The notes under the pieces: model-generated | Told to the model about the DNA's origin: nothing | What the model saw: the letters and a program-made list of their open reading frames with translations, nothing else | The model's database searches: none | In this document: piece by piece, positions 46,503 to 56,853 of the stretch | How the letters are laid out: every line of letters begins with the position of its first letter | How positions within the stretch are numbered: the stretch's first letter is position 1 | Position numbers and translations under genes: made by a program | NCBI RefSeq assembly: GCF_900231835.1 | Contig: NZ_OCTN01000002.1 | Location: 248,001-312,000, forward strand | Origin: Pontivivens marinum | Lineage (GTDB): Bacteria > Pseudomonadota > Alphaproteobacteria > Rhodobacterales > Rhodobacteraceae | Length of the DNA stretch: 64,000 bases | Direction of reading: 5' to 3'

Positions 46503-46576
46503 TGGAGCGGGTGAAGGGAATCGAACCCTCGTCATCAGCTTGGGAAGCTGCTTCTCTACCATTGAGATACACCCGC
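46503..46576 (-). tRNA. tRNA-Gly (anticodon CCC)
   Basis: Cloverleaf on the minus strand: acceptor GCGGGTG/CACCCGC, D arm TCTC/GAGA with loop AATGGTA, anticodon stem GCAGC/GCTGA (one end mismatch) around TTCCCAA giving anticodon CCC, T arm GAGGG/CCCTT with TTCGATT. Discriminator T and CCA are encoded (46503-46506). CCC reads the GGG glycine codon. Confidence 0.95.
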
Positions 46577-46590
46577 ATTTCAATACGGGT

Positions 46591-46619
46591 TGGCTACGAC
46601 AGGTCCGGGCGGGCGTCAA
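46591..46619 (-). promoter_or_regulatory. Candidate tRNA-Gly promoter
   Basis: On the minus strand TTGACG (46614-46619) and TAGCCA (46591-46596) are 17 bases apart, placing the start about 8 bases before the mature tRNA. Strong -35 with a relaxed -10 is common for alphaproteobacterial stable RNA genes. By-eye match. Confidence 0.45.
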
Positions 46620-46650
46620 GCGGTCCCGCGCCGGATCGTCATATCCTGCA

Positions 46651-46800
46651 TCAGAAACCAGGTGCGATATGTGTCAGGTTCAGGTTGTTCATAGGTGCGG
46701 ATTCAGTCGGTGCAAAATGCATTGGTCCGTGGCCGGGGCCAGCACAGGCAGCGAGCAGGGCGACGAGCGATAGGGCGGCGAGCGATTTTACAGCGGTCAT
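46651..46800 (-). CDS. 49-residue lipoprotein
   Basis: A short gene reading MTAVKSLAALSLVALLAACA, with a clear lipobox (LLAAC, lipidated Cys near residue 19), then a mature peptide of about 30 residues rich in Gly, Pro, His and Asn (GPGHGPMHFAPTES and a TESAPMNNLNLTH stretch) ending PGF. AAGGGA lies 8 bases before the ATG at 46800. It is divergent from the AraC-type regulator, and the shared intergenic region carries three phased direct repeats, so regulation by that protein is plausible. Small lipoproteins of this kind can be entericidin-like or envelope stress sensors; nothing more specific can be claimed. Confidence 0.6.
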   Translation of the reverse strand: MTAVKSLAALSLVALLAACAGPGHGPMHFAPTESAPMNNLNLTHIAPGF

Positions 46801-46878
46801 GATCATAATCCCTTATGGTGGGGGTGTTTCGTTGGTAAATTGCAGTTGGGAAACGGCCGCCTTTGCTGCCCTGCAAAA

Positions 46879-46930
46879 TTGAAAATCGTCATGATCTGTT
46901 GGAAATCGACCGGTCTTTTTTGAAAATGAC
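46879..46930. promoter_or_regulatory. Three phased direct repeats between the lipoprotein and AraC-type genes
   Basis: TTGAAAATCGTC (from 46879), TTGGAAATCGAC (from 46899) and TTGAAAATGACA (from 46920) start 20 and 21 bases apart, two turns of the helix. Direct half-sites with about 21-bp phasing are the classic arrangement for AraC-family proteins. The repeats lie about 50-100 bases before the regulator gene and about 80 bases upstream of the divergent lipoprotein gene. Confidence 0.5.
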
Positions 46931-46975
46931 AAGCAATCGGGGCGCTTCTTCCCCACATCGATCTGCACAGCGATA

Positions 46976-48007
46976 ATGACGGGAACAAACGTGATGCACG
47001 ACCTAGAGGTGATCGGATATATGCTCAGCGGTGGTGGCGCGGCATTGATGATCTTGCTAGCGGTTCGGTTCTACGCGATGCGGGATCAATCCTGTATCGA
47101 GGTGACCGGATTTCTGTTTTGCATCCTCACCGCCATTCACATGCTGACCGACCACCACACAGCTATGGCTGATCAATCGCTGTTTGGTCAGATGGCGCTG
47201 ATGCTGGGTGTTCTGGATCGGGCGGTATTCTGGGTGTTCGCACAAAGTCTGTTCGACGATAAGTTCCGTATGCGGCCCCTGCACGCCCTGCCTGCCGCCG
47301 CGATTACGGCCACGTGGTTCCTGCCATATGGGTGGCTGATGCGGGATATGCTGATTATCGGGTTGATGGTACATGTCGTGGTGATCGGACTGCACGGTTA
47401 CCAATCTGATCTGGTGCCATCGCGCCGCCGGTTGCGTCTGGCTTTGGCGATTTTGGTGCCCTTCATGGTGGTTACAACGACCATCAGCAATATGTTCGTG
47501 CCCGTGGATAGCCACATGATGGCGGCTATAAATGCCCTTAAGTTTAGCGGTTTAGCCCTGTTATTTGCGATATGGCTGACGCGACTGGATGCTAGCTTGC
47601 TTGAGGGGCACACGCCCACGCAGGTGAGTGACCCGCGCCCTGTTGTCGTTGCGGATCAGTTGGAGCTGGACCGCATCCGGCGCGAGGTTGAGGGCGGTGC
47701 GTGTTTTGAAACCGGCCTGACCATCGGCGCCTTTGCTGCGCGCATAGATATTCCGGAGCATCGACTGCGGCGCCTGATTAATCAGGGGCTAGGCTATCGC
47801 AACTTTGCTGCCTTCCTCAACGATCACCGCATTGAGGAGGCCAAGCGGCGGCTGGCTGATCCGGGGCAGGCGCGTGAGCAGATCCTCAGCCATGCCTTTG
47901 CGCTCGGCTATAACTCGCTCGCTCCGTTTAATCGTGCTTTCAAGGAACGCGTAGGGCTAAGCCCGACCGAGTATCGGGCCGCCGCGCTGGCGCAAGCTAT
48001 CGCCTGA
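46976..48007 (+). CDS. AraC-family regulator with a membrane-embedded N-terminal domain
   Basis: 343 residues. The N-terminal 200 residues contain six or seven hydrophobic helices (for example SGGGAALMILLAVRFYAM, ALTATWFLPYG-like, LALAILVPFMVVTT), so the sensor sits in the inner membrane. The C-terminal 100 residues are an AraC double helix-turn-helix: IGAFAARIDIPEHRLRRLIN and ILSHAFALGYNSLAPFNRAF, ending GLSPTEYR. This layout is known for a subgroup of AraC regulators that read a membrane or small-molecule signal. Start at 46976 or at 46994 (GGGAAC upstream). Phased repeats upstream suggest autoregulation. The urease operon starts 70 bases after its stop. Confidence 0.85.
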   Translation: MTGTNVMHDLEVIGYMLSGGGAALMILLAVRFYAMRDQSCIEVTGFLFCILTAIHMLTDHHTAMADQSLFGQMALMLGVLDRAVFWVFAQSLFDDKFRMRPLHALPAAAITATWFLPYGWLMRDMLIIGLMVHVVVIGLHGYQSDLVPSRRRLRLALAILVPFMVVTTTISNMFVPVDSHMMAAINALKFSGLALLFAIWLTRLDASLLEGHTPTQVSDPRPVVVADQLELDRIRREVEGGACFETGLTIGAFAARIDIPEHRLRRLINQGLGYRNFAAFLNDHRIEEAKRRLADPGQAREQILSHAFALGYNSLAPFNRAFKERVGLSPTEYRAAALAQAIA

Positions 48008-48076
48008 TTTCTGCACAGCAGTCGAAAAATTGCATAAGGCGTTGCCAGTTCTGCGTGAGGCTGCTTAATTTATGCG

Positions 48077-48904
48077 ATGCAGCAATTACGCACCCTTTCT
48101 GGCACACCGACGGCCCCGCATCAGCGGGCGCAGGGTCATGCGCGTGTGGTTTTCGGTAGCCATGGCCGCTTGACCCGTTTGCGACAGCAGGGTTCGGCCA
48201 AGGCGATGCTGCCCCGTGTGCACAACACGATGCCCGAGGTTGTTTTCGTGAATACCTGCGGTGGCGTGACCGGTGGCGATCATTTCCGCTGGGAATTGTC
48301 TGTGGAGCAGGGCGCCGCCGTGACCGGCACGACGCAGGCTGCGGAGAGGCTCTATCAGGCCTCAAGCGGTCGCGGACGGATCGAGACTGTGCTGCGTGCC
48401 GGTAATGGGGCGCGTCTGCACTGGTTGCCCATGGAAACAATCCTGTTTCAGGAATGCTCGGTTGATCGTCAGATCGATGTGGAGCTAGAGGGCGATGCCG
48501 AATTTCTGGGCGTTGAAGCATTGATCCTAGGCCGCGCCGCCATGGGTGAGGTGCTGCGCAACGCGCATTTCACAGATAATTGGCGCATCCGGCGCAATGG
48601 ACGCTTGGTTCAGGCCGAGGCATTTCGGCTGAGCGGCGATCTGGCCGATGTGTTGGGCGGCTCTGCAACGCTGGGCGGTGTGGGTGCGCTGGCGACGATT
48701 GTGCTTAGCGCGCGGGATGCTGCGGACAGGTTGGAACCGCTGCGTGCACGTTTGCCCGACAGTGTGACCTGCGGTGCGTCTGCGTGGAACGGACAATTGG
48801 TGGTGCGGCTACATGCGCCGGATCACAGGCCGCTAAAGGTGGCATTGATTGAGATACTGACCTGGCTGCGGGGCGCATCCCTGCCGCGTGTCTGGAATAT
48901 GTGA
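48077..48904 (+). CDS. ureD: Urease accessory protein UreD
   Basis: Scaffold that, with UreF and UreG, loads nickel into apo-urease. 275 residues. Motifs: [72 protein letters not shown], and a PLRARLP-GALAT-type C-terminus. It heads the operon ureD-A-x-x-B-C-x-E-F-x-G. No clear ribosome-binding site precedes the ATG at 48077. ureA starts 8 bases after its stop. Confidence 0.93.
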   Translation: MQQLRTLSGTPTAPHQRAQGHARVVFGSHGRLTRLRQQGSAKAMLPRVHNTMPEVVFVNTCGGVTGGDHFRWELSVEQGAAVTGTTQAAERLYQASSGRGRIETVLRAGNGARLHWLPMETILFQECSVDRQIDVELEGDAEFLGVEALILGRAAMGEVLRNAHFTDNWRIRRNGRLVQAEAFRLSGDLADVLGGSATLGGVGALATIVLSARDAADRLEPLRARLPDSVTCGASAWNGQLVVRLHAPDHRPLKVALIEILTWLRGASLPRVWNM

Positions 48905-48911
48905 GGACCAA

Positions 48912-49214
48912 ATGAACCTGACCCCCCGAGAAAAAGACAAGCTGCTGATCAGCCTCGCCGCCATGGTCGCCCGTGGTCGGTTGGAGCGGGGCGTAAAGCT
49001 GAACCACCCCGAGGCAATCGCTCTGATCACCGATTTCGTGGTTGAGGGCGCGCGGGCCGGTCGCTCCGTCGCCGATTTGATGGAGGCAGGGGCGGAGGTC
49101 ATCACCCGTGAGATGTGCATGGATGGCATCGCCGAGATGATCCACGACGTACAGGTCGAGGCGACATTCCCTGACGGGACCAAGCTGGTCACCGTGCATC
49201 AGCCGATCCGGTAG
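48912..49214 (+). CDS. ureA: Urease subunit gamma
   Basis: Structural subunit, 100 residues, the usual bacterial length. [40 protein letters not shown] and VTVHQPI at the end are diagnostic. The ATG at 48912 matches the family start. In most bacteria ureB follows directly; here two foreign genes (His-rich peptide and potassium channel) lie between. Confidence 0.97.
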   Translation: MNLTPREKDKLLISLAAMVARGRLERGVKLNHPEAIALITDFVVEGARAGRSVADLMEAGAEVITREMCMDGIAEMIHDVQVEATFPDGTKLVTVHQPIR

Positions 49215-49248
49215 CAGCAGATTGTTTAAGAAAACTAAGGTACGGAAT

Positions 49249-49404
49249 ATGAGAATTTCAGTTTTGGCACTCAGCCTGATGCCGAGCGTCGCAATGGCAC
49301 ATGGCAGCACAGCAATTCACGCGCACCCCCACGGTGCCGAGGGGTTAATCGGCGGTTTGGCCCTGATCGCACTGGCGGCTGGCGCGGCGTGGTTGCGCCG
49401 GTGA
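49249..49404 (+). CDS. 51-residue His-rich exported membrane peptide inside the urease operon
   Basis: From the ATG at 49249, with CTAAGG about 8 bases upstream. Signal peptide MRISVLALSLMPSVAMA, then HGSTAIHAHPHGAEG with four His in the first 12 residues, then a hydrophobic helix (LIGGLALIALAAGAAWL) and a final RR. After cleavage the peptide would present a His cluster to the periplasm, anchored by one helix. HxH-rich stretches bind nickel or zinc in many proteins, so a metal role near urease is plausible but unproved. It lies between ureA and the channel gene. Confidence 0.65.
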   Translation: MRISVLALSLMPSVAMAHGSTAIHAHPHGAEGLIGGLALIALAAGAAWLRR

Positions 49405-49432
49405 CTTTACGAACAAAGGGATTGCGCATCGG

Positions 49433-50179
49433 ATGAGAGTCGTTGCCCGATCAAAGGAGGCACGTGTGCGTGTGCAGTCATTGCTGGATGGCAGTGATCC
49501 TGAATGGGGGCACATGATGCTTGTCGCACAGCAAAGTGTGATCCTACTGGCGATTGTAGCGTTTACGATTTCGACGATGCCGGACCTGCCTGAATGGCTG
49601 GATAATATGCTGGACGTGGTCAACATGTTTGTTCTGGTGATCTTTGCATCAGAATACCTGCGACGGCTTTGGGCGGCGCTGTCGCGTTTGGGATACATGT
49701 TCAGTCTGTGGGGCATTATTGATCTGCTGTCCTTTCTACCGACGATGCTGATCGCGTCGACGCAGTCACAGGGCGTACGCGCATTGCGGCTGCTGCAACT
49801 GGTCCGCATTGCCAAAGTCGGGCGTTACAGTCGGGCTTTGCTGCGATTGGCGCGGGCGTTGAACGAGGTGCGCAGCGAGCTGACCCTTGGCCTGTTTCTT
49901 GCTGGCTTGGTGCTATACGTCGCGGCCAGTGGCATCTGGATTTTCGAGAGGTCTGCACAGCCGGAGCTATTCGGCTCCATCTTTGACTGCTTGTGGTGGG
50001 CGATCGTGACGATGTCCACCGTTGGTTATGGCGATGCCTATCCGATAACTGCGGGTGGGCGCATTTTTACAGCTTTGGTGCTGGTTGTTGGGCTTGCGGT
50101 GATCGCGCTCCCGACGGCGTTAATTTCTGCTGCGTTGGTGCGTAGCGAATTTGAGGAGCATGATGATGATACCCGGTGA
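49433..50179 (+). CDS. Six-helix voltage-gated-type potassium channel inside the urease operon
   Basis: 248 residues. Helices S1-S4 (about 30-140), with S4 carrying regularly spaced charges (Arg116, Arg119, Arg125, Lys128, Arg131, Arg134 in [20 protein letters not shown]), then S5, pore helix and selectivity filter TVGYGD at 196-201, and S6. The filter is the canonical potassium form. The short C-terminus lacks a nucleotide-binding or RCK domain. Its last 14 bases overlap the ureB start (ATG 50166), so it is translationally coupled to urease. Whether it balances potassium or ammonium during urea hydrolysis is inference. Weakly supported start; AAAGGGA is 12 bases upstream. Confidence 0.88.
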   Translation: MRVVARSKEARVRVQSLLDGSDPEWGHMMLVAQQSVILLAIVAFTISTMPDLPEWLDNMLDVVNMFVLVIFASEYLRRLWAALSRLGYMFSLWGIIDLLSFLPTMLIASTQSQGVRALRLLQLVRIAKVGRYSRALLRLARALNEVRSELTLGLFLAGLVLYVAASGIWIFERSAQPELFGSIFDCLWWAIVTMSTVGYGDAYPITAGGRIFTALVLVVGLAVIALPTALISAALVRSEFEEHDDDTR

Positions 50180-50474
50180 AATCCTGCCAATGGCGGGTGA
50201 GATTGAGTTGAATTCCGGCGCGCCTGTCATCGTGCTGACCGTGGCCAATACAGGCGACCGCCCCGTGCAGGTCGGTAGCCACTATCATTTTGCCGAGACA
50301 AATCCGGCGCTGGATTTTGACCGTGATGCGGCGCGTGGCCTGCGGCTGGACATCGCGGCGGGAACGGCGGTGCGGTTTGAGCCGGGGCAATCGCGTGATG
50401 TTGCCTTGGTGCCCTACGGCGGCGCGCGCAAGGTCTACGGCTTTAACGGCGCTGTTATGGGCGCGTTGGACTAA
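50166..50474 (+). CDS. ureB: Urease subunit beta
   Basis: Structural subunit of 102 residues. The ATG at 50166 follows GAGGAG (50153-50158) inside the end of the channel gene and gives the family start MIPGEI. Motifs: [49 protein letters not shown]. ureC follows after 57 bases. Confidence 0.97.
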   Translation: MIPGEILPMAGEIELNSGAPVIVLTVANTGDRPVQVGSHYHFAETNPALDFDRDAARGLRLDIAAGTAVRFEPGQSRDVALVPYGGARKVYGFNGAVMGALD

Positions 50475-50531
50475 AACTTATTCGGCGGGCTGTGCAGGTT
50501 TGCCCCGCGACATCTGAACGAGGATACGACA

Positions 50532-52232
50532 ATGCCAACCCATATTTCCCGCGCCTCCTATGCCGATATGTATGGCCCGACCACTGGCGATCGTGTTCGG
50601 CTGGCGGATACAGATTTGATTATCGAGGTTGAGAAAGATCTGACAACCTACGGGGAAGAAGTGAAATTCGGCGGTGGTAAGGTCATCCGCGACGGAATGG
50701 GCCAATCGCAGGCAACACGCGCCGAAGGGTCCGCTGATACGGTTATTACCAACGCGCTGATCGTGGATCATAGCGGCATCTACAAGGCGGATGTAGCCCT
50801 GCGTGACGGGCGAATTTCCAAGATTGGCAAGGCTGGAAATCCCGACACACAAAGCGGCGTTGATATCATCATCGGACCAGGGACGGAGATCATCGCGGGC
50901 GAGGGCCGTATCCTGACCGCAGGTGGTTTTGACAGCCACATCCACTTCATCTGCCCGCAACAGGTGGAAGATGCGCTGCATTCCGGCATCACTACTATGC
51001 TGGGCGGCGGTACGGGACCGGCGCATGGAACGCTGGCAACCACCTGCACCCCCGGTCCGTGGCATATCGGGCGGATGTTGCAGGCGCTGGACGGATTGCC
51101 AATGAATTTCGGGCTGTCGGCGAAGGGTAATGCCTCGCGTCCTGATGCCCTGGTCGAGATGGTCAAGGCAGGTGCCTGCGCCATGAAGCTGCACGAGGAT
51201 TGGGGGACCACACCCGCCGCCATCGATACTTGCCTCAGCGTGGCGGATGACATGGATGTTCAGGTGATGATCCACACCGATACGTTGAACGAGAGCGGCT
51301 TTGTCGAGAATACCGTGGGCGCGATCAAGGGGCGCACCATCCATGCCTTCCACACCGAGGGGGCGGGCGGTGGTCACGCGCCTGATATCATCAAGGTCTG
51401 TGGTTACTCCAACGTCATCCCGTCCTCGACCAACCCGACGCGCCCCTACACGGTGAACACGTTGGAGGAGCATTTGGATATGTTGATGGTATGCCACCAC
51501 CTCGACAAATCGATCCCCGAGGATGTCGCCTTTGCCGAGAGCCGCATCCGGCGCGAAACCATTGCGGCAGAGGATATCCTGCACGATATGGGCGCGTTCT
51601 CGATCATCGCGTCTGATAGTCAGGCGATGGGCCGTGTGGGTGAGGTTGCCATTCGCACGTGGCAAACCGCTGATAAGATGCGCAAACAGCGTGGACGTTT
51701 GCCCGAGGAAACTGGTGATAACGATAACATGCGTGTGCGCCGTTACATCGCGAAATACACCATCAATCCGGCAATTGCCCACGGGATCAGCCGCGAAATC
51801 GGCTCGATTGAGGAGGGCAAGCGCGCCGATCTGGTGCTGTGGTCGCCTGCATTCTTTGGCGTGAAGCCCGAGATGGTCCTGATCGGTGGCACCATCGCAA
51901 TGGCTCAGATGGGCGATCCGAATGCGAGCATCCCGACGCCGCAACCCGTCTATTCCCGCCCGATGTTCGGCGCGCTAGGCCGTGCGCAGGAGGTTGCCTC
52001 GGTCCATTTCGTCAGTGCCGCGGCGGAGGTCGGTCATCTGGGCCTGCGCAAGGGAACCGTCGCGGTTGAGAATACGCGGGGTGGCATCGGCAAAGCCTCA
52101 ATGATCCACAACGATTACTGCCCCGATATTGATGTGAATCCAGAAACCTACGAGGTGCGCGCCGATGGTGAACTGCTGACCTGCGAACCGGCCGAGGTTC
52201 TGCCGATGGCGCAGCGGTATTTTATGTTTTGA
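50532..52232 (+). CDS. ureC: Urease subunit alpha (catalytic)
   Basis: Hydrolyses urea to ammonia and carbamate with a dinuclear nickel centre. 566 residues. All nickel and catalytic residues are present: His136 and His138 (DSHIHFICP), carbamylated Lys219 ([12 protein letters not shown]), His248 (MIHTDT), His274 ([13 protein letters not shown]), Asp362 ([10 protein letters not shown]) and the mobile flap Cys321-His322 ([13 protein letters not shown]). So the enzyme should be active. Beyond its stop the operon is interrupted by the AbiJ-like gene before ureE. Confidence 0.98.
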   Translation: MPTHISRASYADMYGPTTGDRVRLADTDLIIEVEKDLTTYGEEVKFGGGKVIRDGMGQSQATRAEGSADTVITNALIVDHSGIYKADVALRDGRISKIGKAGNPDTQSGVDIIIGPGTEIIAGEGRILTAGGFDSHIHFICPQQVEDALHSGITTMLGGGTGPAHGTLATTCTPGPWHIGRMLQALDGLPMNFGLSAKGNASRPDALVEMVKAGACAMKLHEDWGTTPAAIDTCLSVADDMDVQVMIHTDTLNESGFVENTVGAIKGRTIHAFHTEGAGGGHAPDIIKVCGYSNVIPSSTNPTRPYTVNTLEEHLDMLMVCHHLDKSIPEDVAFAESRIRRETIAAEDILHDMGAFSIIASDSQAMGRVGEVAIRTWQTADKMRKQRGRLPEETGDNDNMRVRRYIAKYTINPAIAHGISREIGSIEEGKRADLVLWSPAFFGVKPEMVLIGGTIAMAQMGDPNASIPTPQPVYSRPMFGALGRAQEVASVHFVSAAAEVGHLGLRKGTVAVENTRGGIGKASMIHNDYCPDIDVNPETYEVRADGELLTCEPAEVLPMAQRYFMF

Positions 52233-52241
52233 GGGTGAGTG

Positions 52242-53084
52242 ATGAAGTTTTCGCAACGATACGGCATCACATCGCCACCACAAAAACTATCAATGGAGGC
52301 AATGCCAGATCAGTTGCGCGCTGGTTTATGGAATGCCGTGCGTGCCACGTTTTTAATCTCTGACTTTGAGGAATATAATTACCTTGATCCGCGTCTGTCT
52401 GCCCTCGCAGACTCTATTTGGGGTGATCACTTCAAGGAGCCGACTGATAGTTACCCGGATAGAGTCAACCGGCTTACTTTTGAAATTCGATCTCGTTTCT
52501 TCGAGTTTAAATGGTACGAAGTTTACGACTTTATCGAGTTTCTAACTAATGAAAAATTTCAGGGTGGCCTCTTCTACCCAATAGACAACGTTAGTAAATT
52601 TGCGGCAACGTGTAACGACGTTCTTGCAAGGGAAATGGCGCTGGTTCGCTTCGTTAATCTTAAGCTAACCACCATCTCGGATGAGCAGGAAATCGTAGAG
52701 ATCGAGACAGCAACAAGTTCGCCCCATGCCCCTATCGCCGAGCATTTCAAGCAGGCGTTAGCGTTTCTATCAGACCGTAAATCACCTGATTATAAAAACA
52801 GTATTAAAGAATCCATCAGCGGTGTCGAGGCCGCAGCGAAGTTCGCGACGGGGGATAGTAAAGCTACGCTTGGGCAGGCATTAGGGCAGCTAGAAAAAAA
52901 TAGGGAACTCCACACGGCTTTAGCTAAAGGCTTTAAAAACCTTTATGGCTGGACCAGTGATAAATCGGGTATCAGACATGCCTTGATGGATGGAGATACA
53001 GATCTTTCGCAAGATGATGCGCGCTACATGCTTGTAAGCTGTAGTGCGTTTGCAAATTACCTCATTGCTTCTAAGGCTGATTAA
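52242..53084 (+). CDS. AbiJ-NTD4-type putative phage-defence (abortive infection) protein in the urease operon
   Basis: 280 residues from the ATG at 52242. The N-terminus (MKFSQRYGITSP, then LRAGLWNAVR) matches the AbiJ N-terminal domain 4 family. The C-terminal part (about 185-280) looks like the HEPN-related domain linked to it: KATLGQALGQLEKN, LYGWTSDKSGIRHALM with Arg245 and His246, and YMLVSCSAFANYLI at the end. HEPN domains are usually RNases; the exact active site is not proved here. Base composition and codon use are more AT-rich than the flanking ure genes, so it was probably inserted between ureC and ureE. Ribosome-binding site GAGGGTGAG. ureE starts 1 base after its stop. Confidence 0.8.
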   Translation: MKFSQRYGITSPPQKLSMEAMPDQLRAGLWNAVRATFLISDFEEYNYLDPRLSALADSIWGDHFKEPTDSYPDRVNRLTFEIRSRFFEFKWYEVYDFIEFLTNEKFQGGLFYPIDNVSKFAATCNDVLAREMALVRFVNLKLTTISDEQEIVEIETATSSPHAPIAEHFKQALAFLSDRKSPDYKNSIKESISGVEAAAKFATGDSKATLGQALGQLEKNRELHTALAKGFKNLYGWTSDKSGIRHALMDGDTDLSQDDARYMLVSCSAFANYLIASKAD

Positions 53085-53085
53085 T

Positions 53086-53529
53086 ATGCGCGCCACACAC
53101 CTAGCCCATTCCCACGAGGTCCCAGCCGATACGCTGACCCTGACCTATGATGACCGGTATCGGCGGCGGATGGCGATGCAATCCGATAACGGGCTGTCGT
53201 TCCTGCTGGATTTGCCCGAGGCGCAGGACATGCGGGCGGGCGATAGCCTTGTTCTGGAGGATGGGCGCTTGATCCGTATCGTCGCGGCGGATGAACCGTT
53301 GATGGAAGCGGTGCCTGCGGATATCGCCAACTTACCCCGCGTGGCGTGGCATGTGGGGAACCGGCATCTGACGTGCCAAATCCTCGGCGATCGGTTGGTG
53401 CTGCGCGCGGATAAGGTGATCGGGCATATGCTGGAGCATTTGGGCTGCACAGTGACGTTCCGCGATGGGCCGTTCACGCCTGAGGGCGGGGCTTACGGGC
53501 AGGGGCGCACGCATTCGCATGAACACTGA
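53086..53529 (+). CDS. ureE: Urease accessory protein UreE (nickel metallochaperone)
   Basis: Delivers nickel to the urease activation complex. 147 residues from the ATG at 53086. The N-terminal domain has DTLTLTYDDRYRRRM and LDLPEAQDMRAGDSLVLEDG; the metal-binding domain has HVGNRHLTCQI and IGHMLEHLGCTV, and a modest His tail (THSHEH). It starts directly after the AbiJ-like gene and overlaps ureF by 11 bases. Confidence 0.94.
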   Translation: MRATHLAHSHEVPADTLTLTYDDRYRRRMAMQSDNGLSFLLDLPEAQDMRAGDSLVLEDGRLIRIVAADEPLMEAVPADIANLPRVAWHVGNRHLTCQILGDRLVLRADKVIGHMLEHLGCTVTFRDGPFTPEGGAYGQGRTHSHEH

Positions 53530-54166
53530 GGATCTGCGCCACGCGCAATTGCTGCATCAATGGTTATCCCCCGGTTATCCCACAGGCGCATTTGCATGGT
53601 CGCATGGCCTGGATCGGTTGATTGATGATGGGGAGATTGCGGATGCGGCGGGGCTGGAGTGTTGGCTGCGCGGCGTGCTGGGATATGGGTCCGGCTGGAC
53701 CGATGCAGTCTTGCTGGCCAATGCCTATCGCGCTCCTGAGCGTGCGGATGAAGTTGCCGAACTGGCCGCCGCGCTGGCCCCATCGCGTGAGCGGTTTGCG
53801 GAAACCCTGGATCAGGGGACCGGCTTTGCACGGGTGACATCGGCGGTTGCTGGCGGGTCGGAAACGCCGCGTGCCTATCCGGTTGCGCTGGCCGTTGCGG
53901 CGGCGCGTGAGGGGGTCGGGTTGGATTTGACGCTGACGCTGTACCTACAGGCCTTCGTCGCGAATCTGGTCAGTGCGGCAGTGCGCGCCGTACCGTTGGG
54001 TCAAACGGACGGCCAGCGGGTCATCACGGCGTTATCTGGAACATGTATCACCGTTGCGCAGGCGGCGCGGGATACTGATTTGACACAGGTTGGCGGTGCC
54101 GCCATCCGCGCCGATATGGCGTCGCTGCATCATGAAACCCAGTATTCGAGGATGTTCCGATCATGA
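53519..54166 (+). CDS. ureF: Urease accessory protein UreF
   Basis: Helical GTPase-regulating partner of UreG in the activation complex. 215 residues from the ATG at 53519. [54 protein letters not shown] and [16 protein letters not shown] are conserved blocks. The start overlaps ureE and its stop overlaps the next gene (ATGA). Confidence 0.94.
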   Translation: MNTEDLRHAQLLHQWLSPGYPTGAFAWSHGLDRLIDDGEIADAAGLECWLRGVLGYGSGWTDAVLLANAYRAPERADEVAELAAALAPSRERFAETLDQGTGFARVTSAVAGGSETPRAYPVALAVAAAREGVGLDLTLTLYLQAFVANLVSAAVRAVPLGQTDGQRVITALSGTCITVAQAARDTDLTQVGGAAIRADMASLHHETQYSRMFRS

Positions 54167-54543
54167 GCGATACAACCGAGCGCGGGCGCGCGCTATCCGA
54201 GGAATTGAACCCCGGAATGGAGGCTGCGCTGGATGCGCGATATGGCCATCTGCTGCCCGGAATGGCCGAGGGGATTGTAGACTTTGCCTATGGCCGGCAA
54301 TACGGACGGCCGGGCTTGCCACTGCGTGATCGCTATATTGCGACCATTGCTGCACTAACCGCGCTGGGTGGTCAGACCCGCCCGCAGCTAAAGGTAAATG
54401 TCGCAGGTGGGCGCAAGGCTGGTTTGAGCCGTGAAGAAATCGCCGAGACGATTTGGCAGATGAGCCTGTATGGCGGATTACCGTCTGCGATCAATGGACT
54501 GAACGCGGCACTTGAAGTGTTCGCGGAGGAAGATGAGGCGTGA
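54163..54543 (+). CDS. Carboxymuconolactone-decarboxylase-like protein between ureF and ureG
   Basis: 126 residues of the CMD/AhpD-like helical fold: [40 protein letters not shown], and [20 protein letters not shown]. It has no cysteine, so it cannot have the CxxC thiol chemistry of AhpD; it is closer to the gamma-CMD type. Its ATG overlaps the ureF stop, which ties it to urease translation, and AGGA lies upstream. A role in urease maturation is not known for this family; possibly a passenger or an unstudied accessory. ureG starts 30 bases later. Confidence 0.83.
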   Translation: MSDTTERGRALSEELNPGMEAALDARYGHLLPGMAEGIVDFAYGRQYGRPGLPLRDRYIATIAALTALGGQTRPQLKVNVAGGRKAGLSREEIAETIWQMSLYGGLPSAINGLNAALEVFAEEDEA

Positions 54544-54573
54544 TCGAAGGATTGCGTACGGAGTGAGGGACGA

Positions 54574-55188
54574 ATGAGCAAATCGCAAAATGGACCGCTG
54601 CGGGTTGGCCTGGGCGGGCCGGTTGGTGCGGGAAAAACCGCGCTGATGGAACAGCTTTGCAAGGCGATGACAGGCAAATATTCCGTCGCTGCAATCACCA
54701 ATGATATCTACACGCGTGAGGATGCGGAGTTTCTGATGCGCGCGCAGGCGCTGCCGCTGGAACGCATTCTGGGTGTGGAAACCGGTGGCTGTCCGCATAC
54801 GGCGATCCGAGAGGATTGCTCGATCAATCTGAATGCCATTGATACGATGGTCGAGAAATTTCCCGATCTGGAACTGGTGCTGATCGAAAGTGGTGGTGAC
54901 AATCTGTCGGCTACATTCTCACCCGAGCTGGCGGACATCACCATTTATGTGATCGACGTTTGTGCCGGCGATAAAATTCCGCGCAAGGGCGGGCCGGGCA
55001 TTACGCGCGCTGATCTGCTGGTCATCAACAAGATTGATTTGGCACCGCATGTTGGTGCCTCGCTGGATGTCATGGATCGGGATGCGAAGGTGCAACGCGG
55101 GGCGCGGCCAACGGTGTTCACCAATGTGAAGGCTGGCGACGGCGTGGCCGAGATCGTTCGGTTTATTGAGACGGCTGGCGGTTTGTAA
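54574..55188 (+). CDS. ureG: Urease accessory protein UreG (GTPase)
   Basis: SIMIBI GTPase that drives nickel insertion. 204 residues. P-loop GPVGAGKT at 15-22, [36 protein letters not shown] with the Cys-Pro-His nickel site, [15 protein letters not shown] and [20 protein letters not shown] before the ATG. Last gene of the operon; a hairpin follows at 55194. Confidence 0.97.
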   Translation: MSKSQNGPLRVGLGGPVGAGKTALMEQLCKAMTGKYSVAAITNDIYTREDAEFLMRAQALPLERILGVETGGCPHTAIREDCSINLNAIDTMVEKFPDLELVLIESGGDNLSATFSPELADITIYVIDVCAGDKIPRKGGPGITRADLLVINKIDLAPHVGASLDVMDRDAKVQRGARPTVFTNVKAGDGVAEIVRFIETAGGL

Positions 55189-55193
55189 GTTCA

Positions 55194-55220
55194 ATCCCCG
55201 CCGACAAATGCGGCGGGGAT
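55194..55220. terminator. Hairpin between convergent ureG and the 131-residue protein gene
   Basis: ATCCCCGCCG (55194-55203), loop ACAAATG, CGGCGGGGAT (55211-55220): a perfect 10-bp stem 6 bases after the ureG stop. Neither side has a proper T run, so it may be a weak bidirectional terminator or a 3'-end stabiliser. Confidence 0.6.
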
Positions 55221-55237
55221 GATTGGGCGGGGCGGGG

Positions 55238-56853
<1,616 letters not shown>

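Noticed and set aside
46486-46578. A longer GNAT protein reading through the tRNA gene
   Set aside because: The first 31 codons are the tRNA-Gly sequence; translation should begin at 46485 or 46479.
46840-46876. Inverted repeat TTGCAG/CTGCAA upstream of the AraC-type gene
   Set aside because: Arms of six bases with a 25-base gap are expected by chance; the phased direct repeats beside it are more convincing.
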